A stretch of 6,225 nt of DNA from Rubrobacteraceae bacterium (GTDB lineage: Bacteria; Actinomycetota; Rubrobacteria; Rubrobacterales; Rubrobacteraceae): positions 1 through 6,225 of the forward strand of contig JAUJMB010000093.1 in the NCBI GenBank assembly GCA_030447045.1, read 5' to 3'. Positions 1-5,922 of this stretch are shown here, in pieces. Position 1 is the first letter of the stretch, and each line of letters begins with the position of its first letter. Under the pieces are notes generated by a model. That model was not told where the DNA came from, ran no database searches, and saw nothing but the letters and a program-made list of their open reading frames with translations. The translations under genes and the position numbers were made by a program.

Positions 1-97
1 CGTGCCGGGCAAGAGCGTCGTCAGCCTCCAGACCTGCACCCTCCCCGACTACTCCAGGCGCCTCGTGGTCCAGGGCGAGCTGAAGGAGACCGGCTAG
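1..97 (+). CDS. Sortase family protein, C-terminal end only (cut by window start)
   Basis: Reading from position 2 gives 31 codons ending in TAG at 95-97. The fragment contains SLQTCTLPDYSRRLVV, the C-terminal active-site strand of sortases: the TC cysteine is the nucleophile and the second Arg of SRRLVV is the expected catalytic arginine. The catalytic His lies upstream of the window. It aligns without gaps to the end of the complete sortase at 202-783, with 24 of 31 residues identical, so the two are tandem paralogs. Sortases are membrane-anchored transpeptidases that cleave a C-terminal sorting signal and attach the protein to the cell wall or to another subunit. No substrate is visible. 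A strong hairpin starts one base after the stop codon. Confidence 0.85.
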   Translation, partial: VPGKSVVSLQTCTLPDYSRRLVVQGELKETG

Positions 98-98
98 A

Positions 99-126
99 GG
101 ATCCCTCGGGGCGCCCCCGGGGATCC
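99..126 (+). terminator. GC-rich hairpin after first sortase, probable terminator
   Basis: GGATCCC (99-105) pairs with GGGATCC (120-126), and CGGGG (107-111) pairs with CCCCG (115-119). The result is a 12-bp stem with one bulged T at 106 and a 3-base loop. It starts one base past the upstream stop codon, where a terminator belongs. There is no T-tract after it, so it is either a U-less terminator, as often proposed in high-GC actinobacteria, or an RNA 3'-end stabiliser. Confidence 0.55.
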
Positions 127-132
127 GACGGG

Positions 133-161
133 TTGTAACCGCGGCGTTACTTTCTTAAGGT
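133..161 (+). promoter_or_regulatory. Candidate promoter with internal dyad upstream of second sortase
   Basis: TTGTAA (133-138) is separated by 17 bases from TAAGGT (156-161), giving a fair -35 and a weak -10 of the TANNNT type. An inverted repeat GTAAC-N6-GTTAC (135-139 and 146-150) overlaps the -35 box and the spacer, where a repressor could bind. A small GCCC/GGGC stem-loop (164-176) would lie at or just after the predicted transcript start. This is the only AT-richer stretch between the two sortase genes. The assignment is by eye. Confidence 0.4.
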
Positions 162-187
162 ATGCCCCGTTCGGGCGTACGCATCAC

Positions 188-193
188 AGGAGG
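188..193 (+). promoter_or_regulatory. Strong Shine-Dalgarno fixing the TTG start of the second sortase
   Basis: AGGAGG is followed by 8 bases and then TTG at 202. No ATG or GTG is equally well placed in this frame, so this site decides the start codon. Confidence 0.8.
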
Positions 194-201
194 CAGAGAG
201 A

Positions 202-783
202 TTGAGGAAGTACCGGGGCAGGAGGAGCTGGGGCAAAATCTTCGGTTACCTGCTCGCCATGCTCATGATCTTCTCCGGGCTGGCCCTCGTCGGGTACTCC
301 TTCCTCATGGGCGACCCGCTCGCGTCGGCGGCCATCTTCGGCAAGGACCCACCCAAGAGCGGCGACCTGAGCCTCACCGTCCCCGAGATGCGGCGCGTGG
401 ACGACGTCCCCGTGTTCACCGGCCCCGCCAACGACGAGAACGCCCTCCACGACGGCACCCTCCACGTAGATAGCACGGGCTTCCCGTGGCAGGACGGCGC
501 CAACGTGTACATCGCCGGCCACCGGATGGGCTTCCCTGGCACCGCCAGCTACCTGGTCTTCTGGGACCTGGACAACCTGGAGGCCGGCGACAAAGTGATC
601 CTCACCGACGCCGAAGGGACCCGCTACAACTACGAGGTCTTCGAGAAGTTCGTCGTCAACCCCGACGCCTACACCGTGACCCAGCCCGTCCCCGGCCGGA
701 GCGTCGTCAGCCTCCAGACCTGCACCCTCCCGGACTACTCGCAGCGCCTCGTAGTCCAGGCCGAGCTAACGAGCGTGGTCTAG
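202..783 (+). CDS. Sortase family transpeptidase (complete, actinobacterial type)
   Basis: This 193-residue protein begins at TTG 202, 8 bases after AGGAGG, and stops with TAG at 781-783. Residues 1-11 are basic (RKYRGRRSWGK) and are followed by a single membrane helix at about 12-36, giving an N-terminal anchor with the catalytic domain outside. The sortase signature is complete: His107 in IAGHR, Cys174 in LQTCTLPDYS and Arg182 in SQRLVV. A typical LEAGDKVIL strand sits between His and Cys, and V-NPDAY precedes the cysteine strand. Length is normal for a single-domain sortase. The paralog directly upstream suggests two sortases with related specificities. The subclass (possibly E-like) and the sorting motif recognised cannot be read from this window, and no LPXTG-type substrate or pilin gene is present here. 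Confidence 0.9.
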   Translation: MRKYRGRRSWGKIFGYLLAMLMIFSGLALVGYSFLMGDPLASAAIFGKDPPKSGDLSLTVPEMRRVDDVPVFTGPANDENALHDGTLHVDSTGFPWQDGANVYIAGHRMGFPGTASYLVFWDLDNLEAGDKVILTDAEGTRYNYEVFEKFVVNPDAYTVTQPVPGRSVVSLQTCTLPDYSQRLVVQAELTSVV

Positions 784-845
784 GGGCTCGCCCGCCGGGC
801 CGTACAGTGCGGTTGCAAGGGTCTCCGGGGAGAGGCGGCGCGCAG

Positions 846-1170
846 GTGACCGTCACGTACGGTTTTAGATACGAGGTTCTGTTGATCTTGCTTCTGGTCG
901 TCGTGCTGCTTGTCGGGATCCCTCTGTCCGTAGTTCTCCGGCGGAGTGGCCTGTCGTGGTGGAAGATCCTGCCCGTGATCATCCCCTCCTCGCTGGGCGT
1001 GCTGGTGTTGTCGGTGATCGTCTCTACCGTAGTGACGGTGCGGCTCGCGTCAGATGGAGCCTCCGCGCCTTCGCCCAAAACCGGTGAACCCCCCGGACAC
1101 TATCGTCGCCCCGGAGGTGGGGACGCATCCGGACCGGGGTTGGCTAAGGACCTGGGCTATGAGGCTCTAG
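846..1170 (+). CDS. Hypothetical small protein with two membrane helices; C-terminal frame uncertain
   Basis: I do not recognise a family. GTG 846 (VTVTYGFRYEV) has a purine-rich GAGAGG about 10 bases upstream. Two hydrophobic helices follow: one running from LLILLLVVVLLVGIPLSVVL, the other from ILPVIIPSSLGVLVLSVIV to VSTVVTV, joined by a basic loop RRSGLSWWK. G/C at third positions is about 82% up to position 1049. Beyond that the same frame stays open to a stop at 1395-1397, but only about 55% of codons end in G/C as far as 1169, and its last 231 bases lie antisense to the ferredoxin gene. The +1 frame (1051-1170, containing MEPPRLRPKPVNPP) has about 77% and ends at TAG 1168-1170. I therefore give 1170 as the likelier end, assuming a frameshift (mutation, sequencing error or programmed) near 1036-1056. 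The literal uninterrupted ORF is 846-1397. Confidence 0.45.
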
Positions 1171-1547
1171 CGTCCCTTCTTGCGGGAGCGGAACTCGGCG
1201 GCGAGGTGTTCGACGGGCTCGCCGTTCTTGAGGTGCCTCTCGACGATCTCGGGGGCGTCGGACTCGGTCAGGCCGAGGTACCACGTGCCGCCAGGGTAGA
1301 CGATGGCGTTCGGACCGTGCTTGCAGAGGCCGAGGCAATCGACGCAATCTATCCTGACGTCGCGGTTCATGCCGCCGGCGCGCAGCCCGCTCTTTAGCGC
1401 CTTCTGGACGTCCTTCGAGCCGCGCTTCTTGCAGTCGCCGCCCTTGCAGACGAGCACGTGGGCGTCGTAGTCGCGGACCTTCGCGTCCGGCCTCGCCGCC
1501 GCCAGGGCGCCGCCCTTCCCAACCTTCTTGCCCTTCTTTTTCGGCAT
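1167..1547 (-). CDS. Thioredoxin-like [2Fe-2S] ferredoxin domain protein
   Basis: This 126-residue protein runs from ATG 1547 to TAG at 1169-1167. A lysine/glycine-rich N-terminal tail (residues 1-13, PKKKGKKVGKGG) precedes the domain. Cysteines lie at 34, 39, 68, 71 and 75: VCKGGDCKKRGS, then CVDCLGLCKHGPN, then VYPGGTWY, and a C-terminal IVERHLKNGEPVEHL. This order (C-x4-C-x3-G, then C-x3-C-x-x-GP, then YP-x-x-x-WY, then EIV-x-x-HL-x-x-G) is that of the thioredoxin-fold [2Fe-2S] ferredoxins related to the NuoE C-terminal domain. Four of the five cysteines should bind the cluster, with 71 and 75 almost certainly among them. It is a soluble electron carrier with unknown partners. A GGGGG run ends 4 bases before ATG, a closely spaced ribosome binding site. 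The basic tail is an oddity and might contact nucleic acid or an acidic partner (inference). Confidence 0.88.
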   Translation of the reverse strand: MPKKKGKKVGKGGALAAARPDAKVRDYDAHVLVCKGGDCKKRGSKDVQKALKSGLRAGGMNRDVRIDCVDCLGLCKHGPNAIVYPGGTWYLGLTESDAPEIVERHLKNGEPVEHLAAEFRSRKKGR

Positions 1548-1623
1548 GAGTCCCCCGGTTCTAGCGCCGGCCCGCGGCGCGCCCGTGCCCGCTCAAAGAG
1601 AGAGGGCCGCCCTCGATGGCGCG

Positions 1624-1632
1624 AATATATCA
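1624..1632 (-). promoter_or_regulatory. Candidate extended -10 promoter for the ferredoxin gene
   Basis: On the - strand this reads TGATATATT: an extended -10 (TGn) joined to TATATT (1629-1624). It lies about 75 bases upstream of the ferredoxin start. No good -35 box is seen, but an extended -10 can do without one. It is in the 153-base divergent gap (1548-1700) between the ferredoxin gene and ppx, which otherwise shows no gene. Confidence 0.4.
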
Positions 1633-1650
1633 CCCCGGTGCGGGGGGCGG

Positions 1651-1656
1651 TATCAT
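1651..1656 (+). promoter_or_regulatory. Candidate -10 box for the ppx-ppk1-tspO cluster
   Basis: TATCAT matches the TATAAT consensus at five of six positions and lies 44 bases upstream of the ppx TTG start, so a transcript would begin near 1663. I see no recognisable -35 at 15-19 bases upstream, so this could be activator-dependent or coincidental. Confidence 0.25.
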
Positions 1657-1700
1657 GGGCGGTAAGAGTGTTAACGCGGCGTGGCGGGGGGCCTAAAGAT

Positions 1701-2582
1701 TTGAGTCGTTACGGGGTCGTAGACGTTGGTTCGAACACCATCCACCTCCTCGTGGGGGAGGTGGATGGCGGGGAGGTCCTTCCCGTCACGGGGGAGAAGT
1801 TCTCGGCCAGGCTCGGGGCCGGCGTCGAGAAGACGGGCCGGCTGCAGGAGGAGAGGCTCCTGCTCGCGGCCGAGGCCATAAACTTTTTCGCCCGCATAGC
1901 CGCCCTGAACGGCGCCCCGTCGCCGGAGGTGCTCGCCACCAGCGCGGTCCGGGATGCCGCGAACGGTGCCGAGCTCGTGGAGCGGGTGGGGGAGACGACG
2001 GGGCTCAAGATGCGCCTCATCTCCGGACAGAAGGAGGCCGAGCTCGGCTTCCGGGGCGCCCTCTCCGCGCTCCAAGAGCGTCCGGAGAAGGTGGTAGTGG
2101 TGGACCTCGGGGGAGGCTCGGCGCAGTTCATCCTGGGGGACCGGTCGGGGGAGATAGAGGAGCGGGTCTCGCTGCCGCTCGGCACCAACCGGACCACCGA
2201 GCGCTTCGTGCGGGCCAACCCACCGACGGACGAGGAACTCGCGGGGCTCAGGGAGCACGTGCTCGGGATGCTGCCGGGCTGGGACGTCGGGGGGGCGCCC
2301 ATAGTGGCGGTCGGTGGTTCGGCGCGGGCGATGCTCAAGATCACGAGTGACGCGCTGACCGTCGAGCGTTTGTGGAGGCTCTCGGGGGAGATCCGGACGC
2401 GGCCCTCCGGGCTGCTCGCCAGGGAGCACGGGCTGACGCCGGAGCGGGCGCGGGTGTTGCCGGCGGCGGTTACGACGCTCGCCACCGTACTCGAGGCCTA
2501 CGGAAAAGAGGATCTGACCGTGGCGCGCGGGGGTATCAGGGAGGGCACCCTGCTCGCGCTCGCCGAGAGGGGGGAGATATGA
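1701..2582 (+). CDS. ppx: Exopolyphosphatase / Ppx-GppA family phosphatase
   Basis: This is a 293-residue protein of the ASKHA-fold Ppx/GppA family, which removes phosphate from polyphosphate ends (Ppx) or hydrolyses pppGpp (GppA). Family motifs appear in order: VVDVGSNTIHLLV (residues 6-18, first phosphate loop), ATSAVRDAAN (79-88), ISGQKEAELGF (107-117, carrying the expected catalytic Glu, probably Glu112), VVDLGGGSAQF (133-143, second phosphate loop), VAVGGSARA (202-210) and ARGGIREG (275-282). TTG 1701 is chosen because it gives the usual family N-terminus, with a G-rich stretch (1685-1691) about 9 bases upstream; the open frame extends further back without such a site. It lacks the extra C-terminal domain of the long enterobacterial forms. 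Its stop overlaps the ppk1 start (ATGA at 2579-2582), indicating translational coupling, so Ppx rather than GppA activity is favoured. A perfect 12-bp hairpin lies within codons 13-23. Confidence 0.92.
   Translation: MSRYGVVDVGSNTIHLLVGEVDGGEVLPVTGEKFSARLGAGVEKTGRLQEERLLLAAEAINFFARIAALNGAPSPEVLATSAVRDAANGAELVERVGETTGLKMRLISGQKEAELGFRGALSALQERPEKVVVVDLGGGSAQFILGDRSGEIEERVSLPLGTNRTTERFVRANPPTDEELAGLREHVLGMLPGWDVGGAPIVAVGGSARAMLKITSDALTVERLWRLSGEIRTRPSGLLAREHGLTPERARVLPAAVTTLATVLEAYGKEDLTVARGGIREGTLLALAERGEI
1738..1768 (+). repeat. Perfect 12-bp inverted repeat inside the 5' end of ppx
   Basis: CCATCCACCTCC (1738-1749) is exactly complementary to GGAGGTGGATGG (1757-1768), with a 7-base spacer. 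In mRNA this would be a very stable stem-loop starting 37 bases after the first base of the ppx start codon. It encodes part of the HLLVGEVDG segment. Its strand assignment is nominal, as the element is symmetric. Confidence 0.75.
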
Positions 2583-4651
2583 CCGACGTCGCGCGCAAGC
2601 CGAGCCTCTCGGACCCGAAGCTGTACATCAACCGCGAGCTCTCCTGGCTCGGGTTCAACGACAGGGTGCTCGAGCAGGCCCGCGACGAGCGCCACCCGCT
2701 TCTGGAGAGGGTGCGGTTCGTCGCCATCTCGGAGACCAACCTCGACGAGTTCTTCATGATCCGGGTGGCGGGGCTGCAGCAGCAGGTAGCCTCCGAACTG
2801 CCGAACCCCGTGCCCGACGGGCTAACCCCCGAGGAGCAGCTCGTCCGCATCAAGGAGCGCACCGACGAGTTCTTCGAGGAGCGGCGCGCCATACTCAACG
2901 AAGACCTTCTCCCCGCCCTGGCGCGGGAGGGCATCAAGGTGATTCCCCACAAGAAGGTGCGGGCCGCCGAGAAGCGGGCGCTCAGGGAGCATTTTGTCCG
3001 GGACATACTGCCGATCCTGACGCCGCTCGCGATAGACCCCGCCCACCCCTTCCCCCACATCTCGAACCTCTCCCTCAACCTGCTCGTCGTCATAGAGGAC
3101 GAGGGGCGCAGGGTCATGGCGCGGGTAAAGATGCCGACGACCATAGACCGCTTCGTGCGGCTGCCGGAGGAGGAGCACGGCCCCGACGAGCGGCCCGAGC
3201 TCAGGTTCGTGCGGGTCGAGGAGATCATCGCGGCCAACCTCGACGAGCTCTTCTCCGGCAAAAAGGTCACGGCCAGCTACGTCTTTCAGGTGACGCGCAA
3301 CGCGGACTTCGTCATAGAGGAGGACGAGGCCTCGGACCTCTTGCAGGCCATAGAGGACGAGCTCGAGGGGCGCTGGTTCGGCCAGAGCGTGAGGCTCGTG
3401 GTCTCAGACGAGATGCCGGAAGACCTCGTGGAGTGGCTCGCCGGCAACCTCAAGCTGCGCGAGGACGCCGTGTTTGCCGCGCCCCACCCCATAGGGCTGG
3501 CCGATCTGGAAGATCTCACGCACCTCGACCGTTCGGATCTGCTCTACCCACCCGTCGCGCCGCGGATCCCGCAGGAGATCCGGAACGCGCGGTCGATCAC
3601 CCAGGCCGTCCGCAACGGCGACATCCTCCTCTACCACCCCTTCGACTCGTTCTCCCCGGTCGTGGACTTTATCCGGACGGCCGCGAACGACCCCGAGGTG
3701 CTCGCCATAAAGCAGACCCTCTACAGGGTCGGCTCGAACTCGCCCATAGTCGAGGCGCTCTCCGAGGCCCGCGACGAGCAGACGCAGGTCGCAACGCTCG
3801 TGGAGCTGAAGGCCCGCTTCGACGAGGAGCCGAACATAACGTGGGCGCGGCAGCTCGAGGCGCGGGGCGTGCACGTCGCCTACGGCATCGTGGGCCTCAA
3901 GACGCACGCCAAGATCTGCCTCGTCGTCCGCCGCGAGGGGCACGGCCTGAGGCGCTACCTCCACCTGGGCACCGGCAACTACAACCCCGGCACCGCCCGC
4001 ATCTACACGGACTTCTCGTACTTCACCGACGACCAGAAGCTGGCCGAGGACGGGTCCGACCTCTTTAACTACCTCACCGGCTACTCCGAGCACGAGGAGT
4101 ACCAGGAGCTGCTCGTCGCCCCGGTGACCCTGCGCGACCGCATCATGCGCGGCATCGAGGAGCAGGCCGAGAAGGCCAGGAACGGGGAGCCGGCCAGGAT
4201 AACGTGCAAGACGAACTCCCTGACCGACCCCAGGATCATACAGTTGCTCTACGAGGCCTCGCAGGCCGGGGTGAAGATAGACCTGATCGTGCGCAGCATC
4301 TGCTGCCTGCGGCCCGGCGTCGAGGGCGTGAGCGAGAACATAAGGGTCGTCTCCCTGGTGGGCCGCTTCCTGGAGCACGCCCGCGTCTTCGCCTTCGGCG
4401 CGGACGAGGAGACGATGTACCTCGGCAGCGCCGACCTTATGCAGCGCAACCTCGACCGCCGCGTGGAGACGGCCTTCCCCCTGCGCGAGAAGCGCCACCG
4501 CGAGAAGGTCCGCCGCCTCCTCGACCTCCAGCTCGCCGACACCGCGAACGGCTGGGAGCTCAGGACCGACGGCGAGTTCGAGCGCCGGCGTCCCGATGAA
4601 GGGGAGGAGCCGCTCGACAGCCAGGCCGTGATCCTCACGGAAGGCTTCTAG
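2579..4651 (+). CDS. ppk1: Polyphosphate kinase 1 (PPK1)
   Basis: This 690-residue protein reversibly transfers the gamma phosphate of ATP to the growing end of polyphosphate. All four PPK1 domains are represented: N-terminal (NRELSWLGFNDRVLEQA 18-34, NLDEFFMIRVAGL 54-66), head (from about 117, DPAHPFPHISNLSLNL 153-168), C1 (LYHPFDSF 351-358, AIKQTLYRVG 376-385, ELKARFDEEPNI 409-420) and C2 (ICCLRPGV 574-581, GRFLEHARVF 595-604, LGSADLMQRNLDRRVE 615-630). The autophosphorylated histidine should be His443 in GLKTHAK, and the second conserved active-site histidine His600 in LEHARV. Arg383 and Arg413 match the metal/phosphate-binding arginines. Length is normal and no key residue is missing. ATG 2579 overlaps the ppx stop and follows a purine-rich AGGGGGGAG; the same frame is open further upstream but lies inside ppx. 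Confidence 0.97.
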   Translation: MTDVARKPSLSDPKLYINRELSWLGFNDRVLEQARDERHPLLERVRFVAISETNLDEFFMIRVAGLQQQVASELPNPVPDGLTPEEQLVRIKERTDEFFEERRAILNEDLLPALAREGIKVIPHKKVRAAEKRALREHFVRDILPILTPLAIDPAHPFPHISNLSLNLLVVIEDEGRRVMARVKMPTTIDRFVRLPEEEHGPDERPELRFVRVEEIIAANLDELFSGKKVTASYVFQVTRNADFVIEEDEASDLLQAIEDELEGRWFGQSVRLVVSDEMPEDLVEWLAGNLKLREDAVFAAPHPIGLADLEDLTHLDRSDLLYPPVAPRIPQEIRNARSITQAVRNGDILLYHPFDSFSPVVDFIRTAANDPEVLAIKQTLYRVGSNSPIVEALSEARDEQTQVATLVELKARFDEEPNITWARQLEARGVHVAYGIVGLKTHAKICLVVRREGHGLRRYLHLGTGNYNPGTARIYTDFSYFTDDQKLAEDGSDLFNYLTGYSEHEEYQELLVAPVTLRDRIMRGIEEQAEKARNGEPARITCKTNSLTDPRIIQLLYEASQAGVKIDLIVRSICCLRPGVEGVSENIRVVSLVGRFLEHARVFAFGADEETMYLGSADLMQRNLDRRVETAFPLREKRHREKVRRLLDLQLADTANGWELRTDGEFERRRPDEGEEPLDSQAVILTEGF

Positions 4652-4665
4652 GGGCCCACGGCGCG

Positions 4666-5151
4666 ATGACGCCGGGCTGGACGCCCTTGGCGTACGCCGT
4701 TGGGCTGTGTGCTGCGGTCGCGGTTTTGGAGGGGCTGCTGACGGGGAGCGGGCTAAAGGACTGGTACCCGCGCTTGAGAAAGCCGCGGTGGCAGATCCCG
4801 CTGTGGGCCTCCGTCGTGGTTGGCCTGATCGTCTACGTTATAGACGGCTTCGTGGCCTACCGGGTGCTGACGGCGGTCCCGTCCGCGGGGGACAGGTGGG
4901 TCGCGCTGACGGCGCTCGTCGTCGTGATGGTGCTGAACGCCCTGTGGAACTACGCCTTCTTCGAGTACCGCAGCACCCTGGTCGGGTTCCTCGGGATAGT
5001 CGGGTTTCTGGGGCCGCTACTCGTGCTCCAGACGGCGCTGTTCGCCTACGATCCGGTCGCGGCGTGGGCGCACATGGCCTACACGCTCTTCGTGCTGGCG
5101 TACGACGTCCCGCTGTTCTACCGGATCTGGCGCCTCAACCCGGACCACTGA
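4666..5151 (+). CDS. tspO: TspO/MBR-family membrane protein (divergent)
   Basis: This 161-residue protein begins at ATG 4666, 14 bases after the ppk1 stop; AGGGGC at 4650-4655 may serve as a ribosome binding site. Five hydrophobic segments are visible, roughly residues 8-25, 45-65, 78-96, 104-127 and 132-150, as in the tryptophan-rich sensory protein/translocator family. Signatures are KDWYPRLRKPRWQIPLW (31-47, family form WYxxLxKPxWxPP with Ile for the first Pro), NALWNYAFFEYRS (91-103) and P-x3-W at 130-134 in the last helix, ending RIWRLN. The usual LN pair after the last helix tryptophan is replaced, so it is a divergent member. TspO proteins bind or degrade porphyrins and respond to oxidative or osmotic stress. 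Co-transcription with ppx and ppk1 is likely from the spacing. The 22 bases to the convergent mgtC stop hold no clear terminator. Confidence 0.82.
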   Translation: MTPGWTPLAYAVGLCAAVAVLEGLLTGSGLKDWYPRLRKPRWQIPLWASVVVGLIVYVIDGFVAYRVLTAVPSAGDRWVALTALVVVMVLNALWNYAFFEYRSTLVGFLGIVGFLGPLLVLQTALFAYDPVAAWAHMAYTLFVLAYDVPLFYRIWRLNPDH

Positions 5152-5173
5152 ACGACGGAAGGGGCCTCGGGCC

Positions 5174-5917
5174 TCACTCGACCTCTTGTAGGCCCGCGAT
5201 CCGCACGCGTCTCACCGTGGGGAGGGCGGAGACCTCGCCGAGCATCTCCTGCACGGACCGGCCCGGCGGGATGCGCAGTTGCAGGCTGTAGCTGGCCCGG
5301 CCGTCTTCGATCTCCGCGTCCGTGTTCCTTATCTTCACGCCGCGGCCCTCGATGATCCCGACGACCGAGGAGATCTCCGACCCGGCGTCAGCGAAGTGGA
5401 TGTCCAGGACGCCGAAGGCGGTGCGAAACCGCGAGACGACGTAGACCCTGACCCCGCGCAGCAGGTAGAGGGCGATGAGCACCACGGCGGTCGTGGCGGC
5501 GGCGCCGAAGTAGAAGCCTGCCCCCAAGGCCAGCCCGATGGCCGCCGCGGCCCACAGGCTGGCGGCCGTGGTGAGCCCCCTGACGTCGAGGCCGCGGCGG
5601 ATGATCGCGCCGGCCCCGAGAAACCCCACACCCGTGACGACCTGCGCGGCGATCCTCGTCGGGTCGAACTGCACGCCCCGCCCCCCGCTCTCGAGCGCCG
5701 CCCGGCTGAACTCCGGGAACCCGTAGGCCGAGACGAGCGTAAAGAGGGCGGCGCCCAGGCCGAGGAGTATGTGCGTCCTGAAGCCCGCCGCCTGGTCGCG
5801 CGTCTCGCGCTCGAGCCCGATCAGGCCGCACAGGACCACGGTCGCGAGCAACCGGACTACCACCTCACCGTATGAGATCGTCAGGCTCTCCAAAAACCAC
5901 CCCGAAGACGAGGGCAC
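5174..5917 (-). CDS. mgtC: MgtC/SapB-family membrane protein with C-terminal ACT-like domain
   Basis: This 247-residue protein has the MgtC/SapB core: GLIGLERETRDQAAGFRTH (31-49), LLGLGAALFTLVS (51-63), IAAQVVTGVGFLGAGAIIRRG (89-109), VRGLTTAASLWAAAAIGLALGAG (112-134) and a last helix at about 138-155. A soluble C-terminal portion of about 90 residues (GVLDIHFADAGSEISSVVGIIEGRGVKI onward, ending TVRRVRIAGLQEVE) resembles the ACT-like tail of longer family members. MgtC proteins support growth at low magnesium and, in Salmonella, inhibit the F-ATP synthase; the role here is unknown. The start is GTG 5917, placed at the predicted transcript start of a strong promoter (5951-5923), so the mRNA may be leaderless. 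TTG 5893, preceded by GGGGTGG, is an alternative and would give 239 residues. The gene is convergent with tspO and divergent from the sixA leader. Confidence 0.93.
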   Translation of the reverse strand: MPSSSGWFLESLTISYGEVVVRLLATVVLCGLIGLERETRDQAAGFRTHILLGLGAALFTLVSAYGFPEFSRAALESGGRGVQFDPTRIAAQVVTGVGFLGAGAIIRRGLDVRGLTTAASLWAAAAIGLALGAGFYFGAAATTAVVLIALYLLRGVRVYVVSRFRTAFGVLDIHFADAGSEISSVVGIIEGRGVKIRNTDAEIEDGRASYSLQLRIPPGRSVQEMLGEVSALPTVRRVRIAGLQEVE

Positions 5918-5922
5918 CCGAA

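Noticed and set aside
486..845. Upstream part of a 303-codon + strand frame that runs into the two-helix protein
   Set aside because: Up to 783 it is an out-of-frame shadow of the sortase. The real coding signal in that frame begins only near GTG 846.
784..845. Promoter or terminator between the second sortase and the two-helix gene
   Set aside because: TACAGT (803-808) lacks a -35 partner and the GCCC-GCC-GGGC hairpin has only 4 bp; neither is convincing.
1458..1700. N-terminal extension of Ppx
   Set aside because: The extension crosses the divergent promoter region and the antisense ferredoxin start. The family N-terminus begins at TTG 1701.
1727..1740. GGTTCGAAC resembling a tRNA T-arm loop
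   Set aside because: No acceptor or anticodon stems can be built around it, and it encodes the conserved GSNT of the Ppx phosphate loop.
1671..2485. Two long - strand open frames of about 250 codons
   Set aside because: Both are antisense to ppx, which has all family motifs in order; neither has a plausible start or domain.
2372..2578. N-terminal extension of PPK1
   Set aside because: It would overlap ppx by about 210 bases, gives unrelated sequence, and the family N-terminus fits ATG 2579 with its own ribosome binding site.
3404..4498. Long 364-codon open frame on the - strand
   Set aside because: It lies wholly inside ppk1, whose motifs are complete across the whole stretch. Long antisense frames are expected in GC-rich genes, and its residues show no recognisable domain.
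5163..5176. Short GGCCTCG/GGCCTCA direct repeat between tspO and mgtC as a terminator
   Set aside because: It forms only a 4-bp GGCC/GGCC pairing with a 3-base loop and no T-tract, which is too weak to call.
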